A DNA stretch of 64,000 bases, from assembly GCA_029204225.1 (NCBI GenBank), contig CM055107.1:24323391-24387390 (forward strand), in the 5' to 3' direction. The stretch comes from Diphasiastrum complanatum. Lineage: Eukaryota > Streptophyta > Lycopodiopsida > Lycopodiales > Lycopodiaceae. Position 1 is the stretch's first letter; every line of letters starts with the position of its first letter. This document shows, one piece after another, positions 59,580 to 64,000 of this stretch. The notes below the pieces were generated by a model. It was not told the origin of the DNA. It made no database searches and saw nothing but the letters and a program-made list of their open reading frames with translations. The translations under genes were made by a program, and so were the position numbers.

Positions 59580-60466
59580 CTATACATAGAGTCGATAACA
59601 CATTTATAGCTATTTGATTGCTTGATGATGGGCATTAAGGCTTTGGCCATTGATTTTTGAGATTATATCAGTGTTGATTGATCAACATCTGAAACTGAGC
59701 TCACCAACGTACATAGCTCGGAAACTAGCTAATGGCTCGAAACTTTTGGCTAAGAAAAAGGTGAACCCCCTAATTTATGACCATAGTGAATGGGGTGCTA
59801 GCTAAAGTTCATTCGGGGTGACTTAAGTGTGTTGTATAGGTGCTCAATAGGACACAGAGGGCTCTATGCAAGGGTAGGTATTCACAGGTGATGTCCTCTA
59901 AGTATTTCAAGGGCTTCTAACGATCATGATAATTGTCGAAGGTAATTCAGGGCTGAGGGTTGATCCAATGCAGTCGAGATTCTCAACTTCCTATAAGACT
60001 TGTGTTTATCATTACATCTTGTTAGGAGAGATCAAGAATACTTTTGAAATAAAAGATTTTGTGTAAGTTTAATTTTGCATGCTAATTTTGAAGCAAAACT
60101 AAGGTCCATTTTTTTTCTTGTCAAGTTCTTTGAGCATTAACCACATCATGCCACATGTTATAGCTTGATTGAATAAACTTACAAAACCACATCTATGGTT
60201 GAGATCAATTGTTTTAAATTCATTGTTCATGTGGACAGCCAACTACTTGAAGCTGCATACATGGTTTTTTGACAGATTTTTGTCTTTCTAAAATTTAGCT
60301 TGTTCTTACTTGTTGGTACATGGAATCGGCCGAGAATATGGTACTTGACCTTCCCTAGAATGACTAGGCTTGTCAAATTTTGTTATCATTGACCAAGTGC
60401 GTGTTGTGAACTTACTGACCCTCCAAAATTTGATGTCAAATAAGCTTCCACCATCTCTAGGCTTTC
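59580..60466. other. Intergenic DNA without recognised features
   Basis: No protein-like ORF and no repeat boundary was seen. Confidence 0.35.
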
Positions 60467-60742
60467 TTGGACTTCTCCTTGAGCTCTTTGGAAGTGCAAA
60501 AACTTGCTTGTGAGATTAATTTGTATAATGTTATCATTTCACAAGTGATTGCTGCTATGTATTGTTGTGATAAGCAACTCACTTTCATTACTGAAGTACG
60601 AACATTGATTGACACTTTTGAAAGGAATGGTTTCAATACAAGCAAACTTTTTCTTATCATTGACAAACTGCTTAAACACGAAAAAAATTTGAGATTGTCG
60701 TATGAACTACCTAACAATATAATTATTTTGTTGGGCAGTTAG
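60467..60742 (+). CDS. Hypothetical ORF, 91 residues
   Basis: Amino-acid content looks protein-like: LEVQKLACEINLYNVIISQV, VRTLIDTFERNGFNTSKLFL, IIDKLLKHEKNLRLSYELPN, mostly helical. It could be an exon of the degraded gene downstream (62.6-64.0 kb), which has similar composition and strand. No family recognised. Confidence 0.3.
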   Translation: MDFSLSSLEVQKLACEINLYNVIISQVIAAMYCCDKQLTFITEVRTLIDTFERNGFNTSKLFLIIDKLLKHEKNLRLSYELPNNIIILLGS

Positions 60743-60775
60743 CTCTCCCTCGGGGAGCTAACTGTCCCCGAGGGA
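60736..60775. other. Alternative hairpins
   Basis: cagttagctc (60736-60745) pairs exactly with gagctaactg (60755-60764); tccctcgggg within it also pairs with ccccgaggga (60766-60775), so two exclusive stems are possible just before a (TC)n tract. Confidence 0.7.
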
Positions 60776-60801
60776 TTCACTAATTGCGGGTCAGTTGGTG
60801 G

Positions 60802-60803
<2 letters not shown>

Positions 60804-60877
<74 letters not shown>
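60804..60877 (+). repeat. (TC)n microsatellite
   Basis: 37 TC units. The Arg-Glu ORF on the other strand is an artefact. Confidence 0.98.
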
Positions 60878-60879
<2 letters not shown>

Positions 60880-61041
60880 GGGTAGTATTTAACCTTATAA
60901 CACCCCCTCTTGCTCTAAATTGTCTAATAAAATGATATACCCCTAAAAGGTGAGAACCATTTAGCGGGAAGGTTTTGTTTAAATGCACTCTTCAACAAAA
61001 GGTCCTTTCCAAGAAGTTTCAAATGGACGCACCATTTCTTG

Positions 61042-61050
61042 CTATAAATA
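61042..61050 (+). promoter_or_regulatory. Possible TATA box
   Basis: ctataaataagaggcc is a strong plant TATA-like sequence. What it would drive is unclear: an old LTR or the degraded gene to the right. Confidence 0.3.
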
Positions 61051-61499
61051 AGAGGCCTTTGCTAAGAGGTATTGTACATGTTCTCTCCTTAGTCGTCTTC
61101 ATTTGCTTCTCTTGCATAGTGCTTGGACACATCCTCAACATATACCGTCGTTTCATACAAGAGCATATTCAGCATGGATACATTTTTCTTAACTCTTTCC
61201 CCTTTTCACTTTGCTAAATTGCTGTCAGAACTTTGAAGGAGTTATGAAAGATTTTTTGGATGATAATGGCCGCTGACCACCGCTGATAATGGCTTAATCA
61301 ATAGTGGATTACGCTTCCACTACCATTTAGGTATGAGTTTTTTCATAAGGTACATATCAATATTTCGACTTTATCGAAGACTTTTTAAACACAACAATCT
61401 ACTTACTCTCAATTTTCCTTAAAACTTTGTTTTCCTCTTTCTTTTCTACACGAAAAGTTTTCAATCGTTTATTGAAAAATCGTACCCGTCTTTGGCTTA

Positions 61500-61970
61500 C
61501 GATACTCTTGGATTGCATGGATTTGCACAAGGGTTATTATAATCTCTGATGTTAGAATGGCATGGATTTGCCCTAACATATGCATTGAGATTATACAAGC
61601 CAAAGAATCCTTATTTGTGTTGTTTTACACGACTTAAATAAATTTGTAATTTTCGCACATGCCCTAGTATTGATCTATTGAAAGATGGGTAGCTATTTTG
61701 ATGTTCTGATAACTAGTGTTGTTTCCATAGGTTTACCTTGGGTTGGATATTGGGGACACTTGAGGACATAGTCTTCCACATACGACTTCATTTTTAACCA
61801 CTAAAAATATCTTTTTACTTAGTCATATGTTCTCTTACACTAGTAATTAAACTAGTAATCGAGCTTGAATATCCTTTGGAAAGCATGGATATGCTCAAGG
61901 GATTTGACACCATTACACGACTCTTTCATGGGTCCACGAGTTAGCATGGCATGGATGTGCCCTAATATCG
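61500..61970 (+). repeat. Diverged duplication, about 370 bp apart
   Basis: ttgcatggatttgcacaagg and atggcatggatttgccctaa near 61512-61580 recur as aagcatggatatgctcaagg and atggcatggatgtgccctaa near 61881-61966. Nothing else is recognised between 61.2 and 62.58 kb. Confidence 0.6.
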
Positions 61971-62579
61971 TTGTACATGTGTTTGTGCTCAACCTATAAA
62001 TCATTTTGTAAAAACAATTTGCACATGTTTGGCAAGCGTCCTTTTCATTTAATTTTATATAAATAGTAATTTTTGATATGGTCTAATGCTTGTTACACTG
62101 ATCAGCATGGCTTTCGTCTTGACACGGTAATATGACGGCTTAGCCTATCGCTAAAATTTATAAGTGAATGGGAATCTTGGACTATGCATTTTTCATTTTA
62201 ACCAAGCTATTAAGTAGCAATGCTTATTTTGTACATGGATAACAACTGACATTCAACAAATTGACATCTGTCTTCCTCACATACTGACTCACGTGGTTTT
62301 GTGTTGTGGAATGGTGGCAGGTACCAACTGGATGTCTTGAAATAAGTATTGTTATATGGTGCTTTATCGTACTGTATTTAATTCTCAGCTATATTGTGGC
62401 TTGTTGGTTTATGAATAAAGGTTTCAAAGGGTTTGGTCTTGCTTAAGCAAGAGGAACTCTGTGAATGCTTTATTCTCTCTCTTTGCGTCCTTGGAATGTA
62501 AATCTGACTATCCTTTGGTTGGGGTAGTATCAAACCTTTACCTTTTATTTATAATTCATTGGCTAACAAAAGTTTCTTT

Positions 62580-64000
62580 TTATGAACAGTTCTCAGGTTG
62601 GTTCCAAGATGTCGTCACCTTAGGTTAACCATTTCGTTCAGACCCTGCTACTTTACATGGTTTATTAATAGTATTGATCTGGCTACGTGTCTTGCTGTTG
62701 GACCCGAAGATAGGATCTTATGTCTTGTTGATTTACTTGGTACTTTGGATTGGGTTAAGATATATTTGGATTTTGTTAAGAAAAAAATCCCCTGTTTACT
62801 GTGGAAACCCTTTTTGGTAATATTGTTGCGATAGCGGAAAAACTACAGGAAGAGAAAAAGTTTTTTAACTTTTATATCAGAAAGGTTTTTGATTGTCTTG
62901 AAAAAGAAAATGGTACGAGTTTTGTTGAGATTGCCACTTCTCCTATACTTGATGCACCTTTATCTCCACACTCGCTAGTCTTTGTCGATGATCTTGATGA
63001 AGTTAGCACATCACAGCTTGAGCAATTCTCCCAGGAAATTTGTGACATTGGTGACCAATCTGCTTATGAATTTGGCCAATCCAAAAGAATTTCCTTGCTC
63101 TGATACCTATTGAGCTCTGGACTTTGCTTACTCACCTCACAGAGAAAGAAGTACAAACCTGTAAACTTGCTGCCTTGCATAAAAACTCTTCTCTTGAGAC
63201 TCCTATTGCTTTTGATGCCATCATATGAATGAACAAGTTTGAACCTTCACGTTGTCCTTCTGAGCAAACCTGGGCCAGGGTTAGCGGACACTTTGAAACT
63301 GGCTTCAACCATATGCATCTCCATCAAGCCCCCATATGGAGTTGGAAAAGCCCTTTCTTCAAATGTCACTGTGGTGATAAATGCAAGAGTAACTCCTCTG
63401 TTATCTAGTTTGACCATGCCGTTTGGTTTATGATGAATAATCTTAACAAATTCTTTCTTGGTGCTTCTCTTCAAAAGCAAGTCAATGCCTTTTTCCTTTG
63501 GCTACACAAGCCAACTAGAGACGTGGTCAAGGCCCATCTTACTTTTCTATTTATCCGCCAACACATGTTTGATGTCTCTATTGAGTTATACAAGGACCCT
63601 AATACCAAATTACTTGTCAACCTGGTTGATGCGGAAAATCTTTGTGAAATTGAAGGTCTCCTCAAAAGACCTAGTTTTTCCACTCTTCAAGACAAGTATT
63701 TTGAAAATGCCAACAAAAGAAGTGGCTCTTTTAACCTCAACAATCCTTCTTCGATCATTTCTGGGCAAGGCACGTATAAGAAAAAGAAGTTTACTACTAA
63801 AGGAAATGATGTACAAGGCAGCAGCTTGAAAAGTGACCTACCGATGAAAAAGTTAAACTTCTTCAAGGATGGACATGGATGCAAGATTTCGAAAAAAAAG
63901 AGGAAGTTTATCACAAATTCAGTCGAACGACTACAACTCAGTATTTGCAACAACAAGGGGAAGCATTTCTTACACTTATGCTATCATAATAGGATTTTTG
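62580..64000 (+). pseudogene. Unidentified degraded gene, open at the window end
   Basis: Protein-like sequence through most of the last 1.4 kb on one strand. 62590-62800 holds SGWFQDVVTLG and CLVDLLGTLDWVKIYLDFVK; 62801-63103 reads NIVAIAEKLQEEKKFFNFYI and DDLDEVSTSQLEQFSQEICD; after a frameshift the frame from about 63108 gives LIPIELWTLLTHLTEKEVQT. A TGA (63226-63228) and a TAG (63406-63408) interrupt it, but from 63409 the frame is open to the window edge, about 197 codons, with KFFLGASLQKQVNAFFLWLH, IELYKDPNTKLLVNLVDAEN and a basic C-terminal part (SKKKRKF). A cysteine cluster, CHCGDKCK, precedes the TAG. The family is not recognised. It may be a recent pseudogene, or the stops may lie in introns. 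It carries no retroelement motifs. Confidence 0.45.

Noticed and set aside
60975-61217. Membrane-protein-like ORF (RPLLRGIVHVLSLVVF) resembling a hemolysin III/PAQR start
   Set aside because: Short, begins beside a TATA-like element and has no supporting neighbours; more likely a leader or LTR stretch with chance hydrophobicity.

Overview
This window is plant nuclear DNA. It is low in GC, gene-poor and packed with nested, decayed retrotransposons, as expected of a land plant with a large genome. The species cannot be read from the sequence. A fern or another large-genome vascular plant is a guess from texture: many (TC)n tracts and many different copia and gypsy relics. Only two genes look intact and host-encoded. 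One is an intronless group IX ERF/AP2 transcription factor at 9.55-11.31 kb (+). The other is a chloroplast membrane protein of the DUF1118/RIQ type at 49.78-50.50 kb (-).

Layout. 0-3.6 kb: a copia element with an open polyprotein running in from the left edge, then LTR-like sequence. 3.6-7.2 kb: a non-coding, LARD-like unit with a primer-binding site, hairpins, tandem repeats and a 1.19-kb terminal LTR. 7.2-9.5 kb: short tandem duplications. 9.5-11.3 kb: the ERF gene. 11.3-16.1 kb: decayed repeats, a GC-rich hairpin family and a (TC)n tract. 16.1-20.1 kb: a complete but dead minus-strand copia element with two diverged LTRs. 20.8-29.4 kb: copia fragments on both strands, a second hairpin-family copy, and unidentified ORFs near 25.1-25.7 and 27.0-27.6 kb. 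29.4-34.1 kb: a minus-strand gypsy gag with its leader and LTR, a copia gag start, and a gypsy protease relic. 35.4-36.3 kb: an unrecognised minus-strand gene relic with splice-like borders. 36.7-39 kb: copia gag-integrase joined to a gypsy integrase piece.

A pair of direct repeats at 39.52 and 48.82 kb brackets a 9-kb composite. It holds a minus-strand gypsy element (LTR, PBS, gag, protease, truncated RT) and a hAT transposase gene (BED finger, DUF659, terminal exon) whose middle is replaced by a 5'-truncated copia element with a 741-bp 3' LTR. After the RIQ-like gene come a Harbinger transposase remnant and a chromovirus-like gypsy relic carrying a small tRNA-like insertion inside a 16-bp target duplication. 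Next is a Tat/Athila-like gypsy element with a large extra coiled-coil ORF between pol and the 3' LTR. The right end holds a LINE endonuclease fragment and an unidentified degraded gene. That gene's last reading frame, about 197 codons, is still open at the window edge.

No operon-like or defence system is visible. The most novel material is the post-pol ORF of the gypsy element (54.6-57.3 kb), the unrecognised gene relics at 35.4-36.3 and 62.6-64.0 kb, and the structured repeats: LTR-terminal palindromes, PBS-proximal hairpins and GC-hairpin elements. All family assignments come from motif reading only; no search was run.
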